Shown: piece by piece, positions 12,022-24,227 of the stretch
Layout: each line of letters begins with the position of its first letter
Numbering within the stretch: position 1 is the first letter of the stretch
Source of the DNA: Panagrolaimus kolymaensis
Taxonomy: Eukaryota > Nematoda > Chromadorea > Rhabditida > Panagrolaimidae
DNA: 64,000 bases
Direction of reading: 5' to 3'
Assembly (NCBI GenBank): GCA_028622995.1
Contig: JAJQJQ010000071.1
Span: 62,001 to 126,000 of the forward strand
Notes under the pieces: generated by a model
The model's database searches: none
What the model saw: only the letters and a program-made list of their open reading frames with translations
Told to the model about the DNA's origin: nothing
Program-made: the position numbers and the translations under genes

Positions 12022-12753
12022 GTTTCCTTACGTTTTGTTGATTTTAAATTTGTTTTATTTGTTTTTCATGTGAATAAAAATTTTATTATACTTTTTGATT
12101 CGTTTTTGAATAAATAACAAAGCAATAATTGTTTCTTACCATTCTACTATTAAAACTACAGTCTCTGAGCTCGAAACTATAATTTTTGACACATATTTGT
12201 TTGTGACTATGGTTACTTTACCGCATCACAGGAATAAACCGCGAAAGAAAGAGAATCACCCACAATGAATTCCAAATATTTGGCTATAAGTTTGATTCTT
12301 TCTTCCAAAATGATTCAAATCTAAACGAATGAATTTACACAGTTTGATAAAAGATTTCGAGTAAATTCTGTCTAAACTAGTGTTTTCGAATTTTGGTAAG
12401 TAAAAAGCAATCAGCAGCAGCCAAGATGGTACATATTTCCTTATTTGATCAATATTAATTTATTAGCAGATTAGGTTGTGAGTTTATCTGCTAAAAAAAT
12501 GTTGGCGAACAAATAAACAAAATAAATAAAAAGCAAGTAAAACTCATTGTTTAAATTATTCTAATAGCGAGCGTGTTTCATCGCCATTACCGTAATTTGA
12601 ATGAAACCAAAAAACTTATATTTTTTTCGCTGCTTCAGTAAAATAATGTTTATGCAAAAATAGTTTAAATATAGCCAATGCTCTTAGAAGTTCGAAAAGA
12701 AGCTCGAAATTTTTTGGAGAAAAGAAAAAAGCAAGAAAAAAAAAGTTTTATCA
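12022..12753. other. Intergenic stretch
   Basis: It contains an AATAAA-type polyadenylation signal for the BTB gene near 12073. I see nothing else that I can support. Confidence 0.5.
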
Positions 12754-13867
12754 AAAACTAACAAACAAAATAAGCAAAATGAATACATACAAATAAAGAT
12801 AAGAAAATATGTACATACAAAACAAAAATAAACGTAAAAACTATAACAAAAAAAATTTCAAAATATTGGAGGTATTGATGTAGCTTCAGTAACATCATAA
12901 TTATGATGATGAAAATGAGATGAAGTATTTGAAAATTGAGAATAAGAAAGTTTAAATCGTTGAGAAGCAGTAAGAATATTTCGTGATTTTCCATAACGTG
13001 AAGATGATATGCCAAATTGCGACAATGATGATGATGATATTTCTGTTATTCCCATTTGTGATGATAATTCCCCATAAGATTTTGTTGCCGAGAATTGCGA
13101 CGATGGCTTTCCCATAGTTGAAGATCCACCAAAACTAAAAATTAAAGCAATTATATAGTTATATTGTAAAAGTAAAGACATCATACGTTTTAGCTCGATA
13201 TCGAAATCGAAAATGAACAGCATTTTGACCATATGGACGTGAAGCAGACCATACAGGAATTTGAAGTTTAGGATACTTTGAAACAGCAAACTTGATTTTA
13301 TTGAATTTAGCAACATCGAAATCTTTGAGAGTTCCTTTCCGTACAACAATGTTCTAAAAAAAAAAATGAATAAAGAAAGTTATTTGGCTAAATAAGTGAC
13401 TTACATCTTGAGCTTCATTATAAAGATAAACAGGAGATTTTGAGCGAGGAATATTCATTAGAGTCGTTTTTGGAATCGGTTTAACAGAAACAGATGCAGC
13501 AGCTGTTGATAATGAATTTGGTTTGGTTGTTGACTTCTTTTTTGAAAATATTCGACGTAATTTTTTAAGAATATACATTTTTGAAGAACAAAACAGAAGA
13601 ATCAAAGTTGAAAAACAAATGAAGAGAGCGAGAGCAAATTTGATTCTGATTGAAACAAGAAAAAGGATCGAATGATTTTATTATTTCCAATTTGGTTATC
13701 ACTTTTTCAAAATAAGCGTTGCGAAAAAAAGAAAGATTGCCTTTAGAGAAAAAAATAAGGCAAAATAATGGAAAAGCGTTGCGCGCGCCATTCTTTGAAA
13801 ATTTTTCCAAGAAAAAACAAAGGTTGTAAGAGAAAAAACAAATTAATTATAAGTTGTGCAAGCTTTA
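12754..13867 (-). repeat. Inverted segmental duplication, copy 2
   Basis: Reverse-orientation copy of 1439-2618. Both contain the same promoter-side motif (CGCAACGCTTATTTTG), exons, introns and 3' flank. The centre of symmetry between the copies lies near 7.6 kb. Confidence 0.93.
12858..13578 (-). CDS. Small basic Ser-rich protein of unknown function, copy 2
   Basis: Exons 13578-13405, 13353-13187 and 13134-12858 give 205 residues, the same length as copy 1 at 1788-2509. The central block is identical in sense (WSASRPYGQNAVHFRFRYRA). Changes are concentrated in the N-terminal linker (SLSTAAASVSV versus SSSSTAAVSAT) and in the Ser-rich tail. Indels preserve frame: three bases are lost in exon 1 and three gained in exon 3. 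Both copies keep intact splice sites and frames, which argues that both are functional or the duplication is recent. No known domain was recognised. Confidence 0.75.
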
Positions 13868-14430
13868 AATACTTTGGCCGGTTTTTTAAATATAATAATT
13901 AACAAAAAAGTCCACCACTTTCATATTCCATAAACAGAATCAAACTAAATTATTGGTTATCGTTTTACAGAGAATTTTAGTTTTTAATTGCAAATTCAAA
14001 ACCTTCGCAAATAGCTTGTTTGGATGAGAAATGTTTTGTATGTAACAAATGATTTCCATTTTTTGCCTTTATCAAAATTCAAGTTTTCTTTTATAGCTCC
14101 TCCGATTAGCATTTGCAATCACAACCTCACCTTTATGTTGCAAAAAATGCCTTTTGTTAAAAATGGTTATCTTTAAAAGTTTCATATTTTTTTTTGATAA
14201 TAAAGAAGAAAAAAATAGCAAAGCTTTTAATCAATTTTTTTTTCATTGATGTATGTAAATATTTTTCAAGATTTGGGAATGACAAGATTTCACACATCCT
14301 GTAATAACTCAATCGTGTGCTTCTTTTCCCTCTCAACGCGAAAAAAATCAAAGCAATTTGCAAAAGCTTTGAGCTTCTTTTGAAGTTTGAAGATTTTTTC
14401 GTTATCGATGCTTTTTTTTTGTCTTCGAAA

Positions 14431-14498
14431 CAGGCCTCTTCCTTCGGCCCGTCCAGCCCGGCCCGGGCCGGCAAAACCCGGCCCGTGGAAGAGGCCTG
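14431..14498. mobile_element. 68-bp GC-rich hAT-like mini element
   Basis: The element begins CAGGCCTCTTCC and ends GGAAGAGGCCTG. It is flanked on both sides by the exact 8-bp repeat CTTCGAAA (14423-14430 and 14499-14506). Its interior is GGCCC/CCCGG, strongly GC-rich in a very AT-rich neighbourhood. An 8-bp target duplication with short inverted ends is the hAT signature. Confidence 0.85.
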
Positions 14499-14623
14499 CT
14501 TCGAAATTGTTTTTTTGGATATTTATTTTTCTCGATTTAAAAGTGCTTTACATCATTTTTTAAAACTTTTATTACTTTTCAGGTAACGAACTACTAATTT
14601 CAAAGGCTAATTATCCAGCTACT

Positions 14624-17200
14624 ATGAATTCAACTAACGACGATCATTTACTCCACTTCTCGACATTTCCGAAACTTTCAATGGAACAACGAAGAATTTT
14701 GACAATAGCAACATGTTTGATAATTCACCTGATTGATGGATGTACTATGACTTCTCCAAATATTGAAAAACATGTTCGTGAAGCAAAAAGGCAACATCCT
14801 AAGAATTCGAAGAAACTTTCACCATTGTTCAAACCTGATGATAATTTTTTTGGTGGAATGAAACTCTGTAATTTTCTTGCTATGCCTGAATTATCATGTC
14901 TTCTTCATCGCATTAATGTTCAAATGTATGTTGGAGGTAAGGTGTACCACGCCTTTACTTCTCATTATAGCATGTTGAAAAAGAAAACATTTGTTCATAC
15001 TGTATGGTTTTGCAGTCATTTTTTTAAAATCTTTATTCCTTTTTTTAGCTTCGTATTGTGATTATGGCTTGCGTGGATCGTGGTGCAAAGAAAGGAAAGG
15101 GTGATCAACTTGGCAATGTCAAATTGAGCGATGTTTGCAATATTTGTAACACATGGAAATTACTTCGTGATCGCGGCCTTCATTGGAAGTTACATCCTAC
15201 CGTAAGTTTAACTTAATCTCAGTATCAAAATAACTTAACCATTCATGGCTTCTTTTTTTGATATCGCTTACTCGTAAAACGTTCTCATTTGTTACTATTG
15301 TTTGCTATTTACATTCTTTTGTCGTTTTAGGCTAAACTTGACTTTCTTTATGGTCGTGAACTTTTCAATGCTATTGTTTTCTTTTGTTCTCGTGAACTAG
15401 TGATTTCCTTACCATCAACGGGTTCAAGCATCGAATCAGCAAAACTTCGACTTCGCAACAATATTAACTACCTCACCGATCAAATGAATGCTGAAGCGTT
15501 ATTAGCTGAAAAAACAATGAAAATCTTCGAATACCATCGTGATGTAAATCCATATGATATTGCATGGAGAAAAGTTAAACCTGATATTGATAATGTAACT
15601 GCTTGGGAAGACAGAACGTGGGAAACAAATTATGTCGATACTTGGTTGAACAATGTATTTGGTGCTCTCCATTATTCCACATATGTTAAGGACTATGAAT
15701 CTCTCATCGCAGTCATCAAGTTAGTTTGTTATTTGTCAGTTATCACTCTCGTTTATGTGCTTTTTCATTGCTTGAACTTATGCATTTAGGAAGATTCATC
15801 GATTTGTAATCAGTTTTATTGTTTTAGTAATCACTCGCTTTCTCCTATTGCGAATCAATTCGTGAACTCTACCACTAATATTGAATTGAATCAACTGATG
15901 GACATGGCTTGTTACGAATCGATGAATGCTGTTTCATATTGGAATATACCAAGGAAAACCAAATTCTTCCGGATCTTTAACAAACTTGCATTGAAACTTA
16001 ACAAAATTGATCGTGATTATCTCTTGGACTATATGGATTTACAACCAAATCATAAAAACCAAGTGAACATTGTACTCTTTACGCAGAAAAAGATCGTCAT
16101 GGAGATTTTGATGGCCACTTACTCACCGTTGTTTATCAATGAAACACAAATTGCTGAATACATAAAGTGAGTTGTTACTTTTCTTATTGAAGTAATTATT
16201 GGTTTGTGTAAAGATTTTTCATTGGTTTACATGGTTGTGATTTATACCAGCTCGTGAAAATCACGCTTTTACTGATATTTTTTTAGAATCCATCATCATT
16301 ATGACGTTTGCTTGCTTTTGGAGAAAATGGGCTTTCCATCAATTTCAACTTTTATTGCTCGAAAAAGAAGTACTTTTGAAATGCTGGATGCTATGTTGAT
16401 TCAGCACAAAGATGTCATGACTTTTTACCGAAATTTTCACAGTATTTGGAATGATGCTAATTTATGCGAATGTTTTCCATTTCAAGTTAGTTTCACTTAT
16501 TTTTTCCTTTGCTATTCTCATTTTACTTTTAGACTATCGATCGTCTTTTTCTCTCTCTCGAAAAAACTGTTTTGAAGGGTAAACATCAAGAAGGATTTGT
16601 TCGTGAATGTGATCTATTTGAAATTTACTTTCGACGCTATCGTATACTTGCTGTTAGTTCTTTCTTTTCTGTTTAACCATATGATTCTTTTTTGTTTTAG
16701 AATCATCCATGGAGTCTTGGTGCTGATTGTAATTCGCTTGTGGATTTTCTCAACGCTTATAAGATCGATACAATTATTCAAAAGAAAGATGAGAATGGCG
16801 ATGTGCTCTACCGTATTTGTGATACCTTTGAAAAAGCCAATGAAATTTTGATCAAACAAAAGAAGCTTGGATTTCGTGCTGTTCGTTTATGGTTAGGAAA
16901 GCTGAAGTTGGCTAAAGATGTAAGACACTTTTGGTGCCTTTTTAATTATGCTTAGATGAATATCCTTTTTAGCTTGCAAATGATCAACCGTCATCGACTC
17001 ATACTATCATGAAGAAGCATTTCAATCAGTATAAAGCTCATGTGTTCATGTCTCAAAATGTCTTCCTCGCCGAACCTTTCAAAGATGAAAGCAGACCAAA
17101 TAAACGTCGCCAATACTATCAACAACCACCAACAACGAAGAAGCAAGAGAAAGAAGAAGTTGTTCCAAGAATTTATTCAGACGATGATGGATGGTGCTGA
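14624..17200 (+). CDS. 654-residue protein of unknown function, eight exons
   Basis: Exons 14624-14941, 15049-15201, 15331-15719, 15828-16166, 16287-16485, 16533-16652, 16701-16919 and 16973-17200 join in frame. I do not recognise the family. The protein appears soluble and globular, without a convincing signal peptide. It is rich in aromatic and basic residues, with blocks such as WKLLRDRGLHWKLHPT, FRRYRILANHPWSLGADCNS and FRAVRLWLGKLKLAKD. The tail (about 610-654) is polar and disordered-looking, with Gln-rich, basic and acidic patches, ending DDDGWC. The exon 1 donor was set at AAG|GTGTAC because the stronger GTAAGG five bases upstream gives a frame that stops. Codon use resembles neighbouring genes, so transfer is not indicated. 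Confidence 0.75.
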
Positions 17201-20200
17201 ACTTACTATGAATTTATTAACTAAATATCTTTGTTTCCCTTTTTGTATTGTTTTTTGTAACTAGATTGGTTTTTTTTTGTTGTTGTTAAGTTATTGACTA
17301 ATGCCCTTTTTTTATTTTTAGGTACATAACGATTTTTTCCTTGTAAAAATAAAATAAATTTTATAATTAAAACTTTGAACATCGTTTATTTTTTGTATAA
17401 CAAAATATGGTTTAATCAGAAGCTTCTTTATTTATGCGCATTTGATGGACCAAATTTGTTATGTTATTACCCTGCGATGTTAGTGCTTATCAATAGTTTA
17501 TGATACTCTTAAAGTAAATATTACGCATAGGCGCCATAATAAAGGTTAAAGTACATATTAATGGGAAGCCAAAATGAATTAACATATATGTTATGCTAGC
17601 GAGAATGAGTCTTAAATAAGAAATGGATAATCTCGATGATCTTTTATATTGCTGATGGCTGTTAATAAAGATAGCACAAACAAAGGCATTTGAGAGAAGG
17701 CGTGAAATTTGGTTTTATTATTTGACAAGACGATAACGAGCAATAGTGTCCAAGTATTTGCTTTTTAAAGGGCTGTTGAAAAATGTGCGTGGGTTTGAAA
17801 AAGAAAGTATCCTATCGCAATGTTTAGGTAAATATCTGCAATAGTTTTAATCAATTATTTGCTTGAAGCCACAAGTTAGGTATCAAAGTGTTAAAGATAC
17901 GTAAGTGACTGACTAACTGAAACGTTTTTTTCATTTATATTTGCTTATGCTAAAAGCATAAGCTTTCCAAAATTTATAATTTTGTATGCCACAAAAAAAA
18001 TGGGCATGTAAATTTGATACGAACCTTAAAGGAACGTTATAAATAGTTCGATTGAAAAATATCCAGAAAAAGTTCAAATGCGAAAAGAAAGAAATAAAAA
18101 GAATGAATCAAACTTATGCGGCAGATAACGAATGAAGCATTATTTTTGTGGGTTCATCGAAATTTTTTTTTGCTTTTTATAAATTCCATCGAATAAACAA
18201 TTTTTCTTCAACAAAAAAAACTGTAGAAATTTTTCAAATAAAAAAAAGAAGGAGTTATTAATTAATAATTATATTTGTTATTTTTGCTTGTGGATTAATT
18301 AAATAAAAAGACTTTCTTTGTAAGCTTTGTTGGGGCTTTACTTGAGAAACAGCGACAGATGATCGCTTGATTGTCTGCAACCCAGTAGAAATTTTTTCTT
18401 ATATTTAGTTTCTTTATTGTTATTACCTGAATAAAGGAGAAATTTTAAAACAGACAATATTTTAATTTTTTGTAGCATAAAAGTTAAATAAGGCTTGATT
18501 TCATTGAAGTCATCGTCGTAATTTGAAATAGCATTAAAAAATTAATGTTTTTTCACTTCAAGTATAAAATGCATGAAAAAAGTACATAAGTAAAAATTCC
18601 AAACTCAAAAATAAGTAAACCAAAAAAAAAAATTGATATTCAGAGGTGATAGAATCAATCAAAAACAACTTTAAAAATTGATCGGCATATCAATAACAAA
18701 AGTAAAGAAGGTTAGAATGTTTTTTTACATATGTATATGTTGTTATTAAAACTTTTTTCTTTAACGCTTCTCTCCCTCGCCATATCACATTTTGTAGTTC
18801 TCAATATATTCTTTCACTTCTTTAAAGCAGACTTTTTTAAGAAATGTAATTCCCAAGTTTCTTTTTTTTTTAATTTCACCACTATCTTTGTTTTTTGCGT
18901 ATCTATTTTTGAGTTGATCAGCTACTAATTACTTCATCATCATTCTTCAAAAATAAAATTATACAATAAATTAATTTTTTTGTTGTTGATGGAAACTTTA
19001 ATTCATCCAAAGTTAAAACAAACATCCATATTTTTTTGATATCAAATTCAGATTTTTTTAATTCAAACATGCTTTTTGATTTTTTAAGCTTGGAACGTAA
19101 CATTTTTTGGTGGCAGAAAAAAGGAAGGTGTTTGTCTGACACGCATGCAAAGTGAAGCAGTCGGCTATCGCAGTTTCAAAATAAAAGATTAGAATCAAAG
19201 CAAATTCGTTTCAGCTAAAAAAAAAATTTCTCTTCGTCAAAAAAGCATCTCATGGTTGCACAACTTTTTTCTTCTTTTTTTTTTGCCATAAAAACGAAAA
19301 TCTATTTTTTTGAATTTCTTAAATGCTTTTTTTTATTAATTTTTGTTTTAATTTGCTTTGAAAAAAAGCTTATATACCTGATTTTTAAAAAAAAGAAAAA
19401 AGATTTTTTTAAAAATCTGGAAGTCGGTTGTTGTTATATTATGACCATGCAAAAGCAAACAAATAGTCGAGGAAAAAAAATATTAATGTTATAGAATTAT
19501 GCAAAATATGACCGCACAACAAAAGGCTGCAAAAATCAAAGCGTTTGTGACCGCGACGACAGAATGTTCAAAATAAAAGATGGAATAAATTTTTTATTTT
19601 CATATTTTACGATAAATAAAGAGAGAAAGAAAAAGTAAAAAATATCAAGGAAAGAAAAAAGCGGGAGAATATATTTAAATATTTTGACAATTGCCATCAA
19701 TGTTTTTGAGTTTTTATGTAGCAGTGTTCCAAACATTTGTTAGGATTGTGGCGTGTCAAACGGCAATGCAGCAAAGTGGTGTATCATCGATTTTAGTTTG
19801 CGGAAAGAAAAAGAAAAAAAAATAAAGGCAGGCAAGGTGATAATAATTAATATTAGATTAAATATTTCCCAATAATTCATTGCTTTAAAATAGTAAAACT
19901 TATTAAAATTCTTATAAATTCAGTGATCAAAAACAATAATGTTTTTCGATTTCACCACAGAAATTAATTTTAAAAATCCATCAATGTTCCATAATCCTTG
20001 TGTTTAGAAGCTAACAAATAATTTAAAAATTATTATTACATTTGCTTCTTGCGTTTCCAAATTTTTTAACCACAAGATAGATAAATAAATATAAGAAAAA
20101 TAAGAAAAAAAAGTTATTCTCGACCTTTCTATTTTATTCTTATTCTCTCCTCCTCCCCTTGTTTAAAAGCAAGCTTCTGACTTTAAATAAACTCCTCTTT

Positions 20201-21119
20201 TATTTTTTTACTTATTTTTATTTTGCTTATTTTCTAATAAATAATTTATTTTGTTGCAATTAAAAGTAATTTTCTTTCATTTAAAAAAATCCTTTTTTTA
20301 TTATACTTTTTGCTTTAATCTTTGAAAATAAATTTAAATTATTATCCTTTTAAAAACTATAATCTCCCAACTTAAAAAAACTTTAGATGTTTTTTCTAAG
20401 CGTGTGCTTGCTTCTTCTTCGAAGCATAATTGCTTTTATTATTTTTTTTTGGAGGAGTCACAATGTGTGATTATTTTTTTCTCGTTTCCTATGTCGTCGT
20501 TGTTCTTTGTATTTTTATCTTTTTTAGTTTTGTTGGTGTTGGAGATTATGTATTTTGCTGCAATAAAAAATAATAATAATAATCAAACAAAATTAGTTTA
20601 ACCATCTAATTTTTGTCATTTAAAAAATTAATTGTTTCCGATAATTTTTTTTCTTTTTTTACTTTTCTTTCGTCAACTACATTTTTTTCTTTATAATAAA
20701 AATATTAAAGTTGTTGGTGCCACCTCCAACAACCGATCTTTGAGGATACAAATTTAAAAGAAAAATGTTTATTAATTATTTTTCTTTTAATTTTGCAAAC
20801 AAAAAAAAATAATTTTAAACAATTAAATATTTAAGTTTTTTGTGTGGCGAAGAACAAAGTGCACCGAACTTATTTCAAACAAAAAAAATTTAAATACTCT
20901 TTTTTTAAAGAAATTAGCAACGTTGCGATAATACCAAAGTTTATTTTTGCAACAAAAAAAAAGTAATTTTAAACAATTAAATAAGATTAACAGTTGCAGA
21001 AAAACTCAAAAAAAAATAACTCCTGCAAATTTTATGACGAAAAAAAATTTAAATACTTTTTTCACTCAAATCCGTTCTCGTCCGAATTAAAAGCCGTTAA
21101 GACACTTTCATATTTTTTT
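17201..21119. other. Long AT-rich intergenic stretch
   Basis: About 3.9 kb. A polyadenylation signal (AATAAAATAAA) for the upstream gene lies near 17350. The rest is homopolymer-rich, with open frames made of Phe, Lys and Leu codons only. I see no RNA gene or clear element. Confidence 0.55.
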
Positions 21120-23109
21120 TTAGCAATTTCCATTATTAATATCCATTACGAGAGTATTATAAAATCCAGAATAAATTTGATCTTGATTGCTTCCAGTTCC
21201 ATTTATAATTCGATCATTTCGATTATTTGTGAGATATGGCCATAAACTATTACTAATCACTCCACTGCTATAATCAAGAATATATATGTTTGCTCCAGTT
21301 GCAGCAAGGGTCTTTGAAGCTGAATATCCTGCAGATGGATCACGAATGGCTCTAAAACAGAAAAAAAATTTTAAATAAAAAAATTTCTTTGGTGGATTTG
21401 AACTGAAAAAAAACCTTACTCCATTTCACCCATAACTAATATGCTGATTCTATTAGCAGGGAGGTTTGAAGATACCATATTATAAATATCATCTAAAACT
21501 CTAAAAAAAAAAATTCTTTCTTTTTTTAGAATAGCAATTCATTATCTTTTTTTTTGTTTTATCACCGGAAAGAAAAAGCTTACGGTGCAATATAAGTTAC
21601 ATCACTATTTGGATTAGGCAAATTTGAAATCATAAAATTAACTTTGCCAACAAAATTATTATAACTTTGAAAAACTATATCTTGAAAAACATTGGAAGCA
21701 TAAGTGGTGATAGCAAATTGAATGCCACTATTTTGAAAATTTCCAGCAATTTGTAAAACTATATTATAAAAAAATTGTTTTTCTTCCAATGAAATTGAAC
21801 GAGACATTTCTCCAGCAAAAATTATTCCATAACAATTTTGTGGTGGATTAAATGTTGGTGAATAAGCAAAAGTTTGAGTTTGAGTAACGCCACCATCTGT
21901 GACGATAGTAGTTGTTGGTGGATAGCCTGGTGTATTCGTGACATCTGTAATAGGTCCCATTGAAGCTGATGCTTGGGGTTGTGTTTCAAGCCCTGTTACA
22001 GAATTGGAAACTGTAGCAGCTGCAAAAAATATATTGGTACTTCTATAGATATCGTCCTTAATTTATTTTTATTTTTTTTTTATTCTTTTTTCGACCAATG
22101 GAGGATTCGAACTTTTTTGGTAAACTGCCAGATCGGACGAGCAGCTCCAGACCACTCGACTACTGATACTTCTTTTTCAATGCAACAAAATTTAATCATA
22201 TAAAAGTGTGAATTTTGAAGTGCTTTAAAACGTTAAAGGATCTAGATCCACTAACGAATTCACATCCTTTAAAGGCTATTAAAGATCCAGAACCAATAAA
22301 AAATCAAAAGGATCCAGGACCCATAAAACTTAAAGATCCCGATCCCATAAATAATCTTAGAGATCCCGAACCCATAAAGAATCGTAGATATCCAGATCCT
22401 CTAAAACTTAAAGATCCAGAACCCATAAAGATTCCTAAAAGAATCTTAAAGATCCAGAACCTATAAATAAAATTAAAGATCCAGATCCTATAAAGAATCA
22501 AAAAGATCCAGAACCTATATAAGTAATTAAAGAACCAGAATCAATAAATATTATTAAAGATCTTAAAAAGATTCTTAAAGATCCGGGTCCCATAAAGGAT
22601 CTTATAAATCTAGATCCAAAAACCAAACGAATTGTCTTCTTCTTTGTTAAAAAAAATTGGATTATAAAATCTAAAAAAAATTGGAATGAATGACTGAAAA
22701 AAGAATGAAAAAAAAAATAAAAAATAAATTAAGGACGATATCTATAGAAGTGCCAATATATTTATAAATTAAAAGTAAATAATTTTTTTAAACTTCAACA
22801 AAACTTTGAAATTTTTAAAAAAAATTCGAAGATACAAACTTTTGTGAAATCTTTTATTTTAAATTTTTTTAGGTTTGTTAAAAGAAAATTACTAAAATTA
22901 ACTCACTGTTTTGCCATTTGTAAATACTCCTGTTTCCATAGAGGCTTCTTGGGACGTTTGATAATACGGCCATGTTGAAGAATCTTGGCCATTCAAACTC
23001 GGAAATTGAAATCTAAACTTCAATTTTATTTTTTTCTGTAAAAATTTCATCAAAAAACTTACAATGATGCAAACAAAAACACAAAAATTAATGTCCAAGA
23101 AATTTTCAT
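21120..23109 (-). CDS. Secreted VWA-like domain protein
   Basis: Exons read as 23109-23063, 23012-22907, about 22020-21594, 21500-21420 and 21351-21120. Exon 1 encodes a signal peptide (MKISWTLIFVFLFASL). Exon 3 enters a von Willebrand A-like fold at CYGIIFAGEMSRSIS, and exon 4 gives NRISILVMGEME. The last exon contains GANIYILDYSSG and ends NNGNC before the stop. The expected metal-binding D-x-S-x-S is replaced by AGEMS, so a classical MIDAS is not preserved. Such proteins are common in nematodes as secreted or lectin-associated domains. The exon 2-exon 3 junction does not join in frame with the donor seen; a small exon may be missed or altered by the foldback element in that intron. Confidence 0.7.
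22094..22172 (-). pseudogene. tRNA-like sequence (degenerate, Ser/Leu type)
   Basis: On the minus strand there is an A-box-like GTCGAGTGGTCTGGAG and a B-box GTTCGAATCC about 45 bases later, the spacing of a Pol III promoter. The acceptor stem does not pair, so it is not a functional tRNA. It lies within the inverted-repeat element and could be a captured tRNA or SINE head. Confidence 0.5.
22215..22625 (+). repeat. GATCC-rich degenerate tandem repeat
   Basis: About 15 imperfect units around AAAGATCCAGAACCCATAAA, each roughly 21-27 bases. One frame reads as repeated KDPxPIK without a stop for about 80 codons, but this follows from the repeat and has no gene context. The same unit occurs in the foldback element at 9004-9366. 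Confidence 0.85.
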
Positions 23110-23664
23110 CTTTAAATTTTGATCAACGAAAGAAAAAAATCATAAAATTCTTTGAGTTCACGCACCTATTTATTTGAAGAAAAAAAAATGATGGAAATTA
23201 AAAAAAAGTAATAAAGATAAAAATGCATTTAATTTTATTTTAATGACGCAAATAGGTGTTGATTGTTGTTATTATTTTAAATTCTTAATTTTTATGGTTA
23301 AATAATAAAAATAAAATTATTTTTTTTGATGTGTTTGAAACATCTTTTTTCATTTGCAGATTATTCCTTGCAAAAATCTTTTTTGAATTTCTTTGCTTTT
23401 TAACTTAATATAAATAAACTTACTTCTTTTAATAAAATAAAATATTAGCTCGTTATCCTGCAAATTTTGTTTATTAAATTTTTTGTTTTAATAAAATATT
23501 GTCATTGTTGTAAAAAATAGAATAAAATATCCCAAAAATAAAAATATTTGCTAATAAATCATAAATGAATTCAAAACTTTATTTTTTAAATATTTCCAAT
23601 TGAATTAAAGCAAGGAAGAAAAAATAAAATCAAACAAAGCTTTTTTTTATTAAATAATATTAAA

Positions 23665-23903
23665 TTTAAAGGACGACTACACTTTCTGTTTTTTTCAAAT
23701 TGTTTCAAACGAACCGCGGTTCTGTCCCCAAGTGGTAAAGTGCTTTGAACATCGAAAAACCGTAATGCTACAGTAATTTGGAAGTGAGATATTACTGTAG
23801 CATTACGGTTTTTCGATGTTCAAAGCACTTTACCACTTGGGGACAGAACCGCGGTTCGTTTGAAACAATTTGAAAAAAACAGAAAGTGTAGTCGTCCTTT
23901 AAA
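23665..23903. mobile_element. Near-perfect 239-bp hairpin element
   Basis: Two arms of about 110 bases, almost exact reverse complements, surround a short loop near 23776-23787. The outer end is TTTAAAGGACGACTAC and the inner arm carries GAACCGCGGTTC. TTTAAA occurs at both ends and may be the target site. No coding capacity. Confidence 0.9.
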
Positions 23904-24098
23904 GGGACATAACTATTTCATGCCTTTTCGAAAATTTCGATACTGGGGCTGATAGGAACAGTTGGGGCGGCGCGTGTTTGAATTACCGTGCACTTTCTGT
24001 CTTACACGGTAATTCAAACACGCGCCTTACCAAGTGTAACTTTCAGTCCCCACTATCGAAATTTCAAAAAAGGCATGAAATAGCTATGTCCCTTTAAA
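23898..24098. mobile_element. Foldback MITE, copy 1 (abuts the previous hairpin)
   Basis: The ends read TTTAAAGGGACATAACTATT and its inverted counterpart. The core has CGCGTGTTTGAATTACCGTG and its inverted match. It shares the TTTAAA boundary with the hairpin at 23665-23903. A second copy in the opposite orientation lies at 58155-58354. Confidence 0.9.
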
Positions 24099-24227
24099 TG
24101 AGTGGAATGCAAGTTTTACCAAATTTTAAAAAACTAATTTTAAATACAATATAAAGTTTATAACTAAAGAAAAAAAGGAAAATAAAATGGTAAAGAAACT
24201 GTTTAGCATATTTATTCCATTTAATAT

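Larger units (their letters stand above)
22031..22766. mobile_element. Foldback element with ~60-bp inverted ends, tRNA-like segment and GATCC repeats
   Basis: The left end at 22031 (ATATTGGTACTTCTATAGAT) reappears inverted at the right end near 22766, with the inverted match running on through CGTCCTTAATTTATTTTTAT. Between them lie a tRNA-like stretch and about 370 bp of GATCC-containing repeats. The element sits in an intron of the VWA gene, immediately upstream of a splice acceptor (TTTTTTGCAG). Confidence 0.85.

Noticed and set aside
22215..22466. Open frame encoding KDPxPIK repeats
   Set aside because: It is a by-product of the GATCC tandem repeat inside a foldback element, with no splice context or start that fits a gene.
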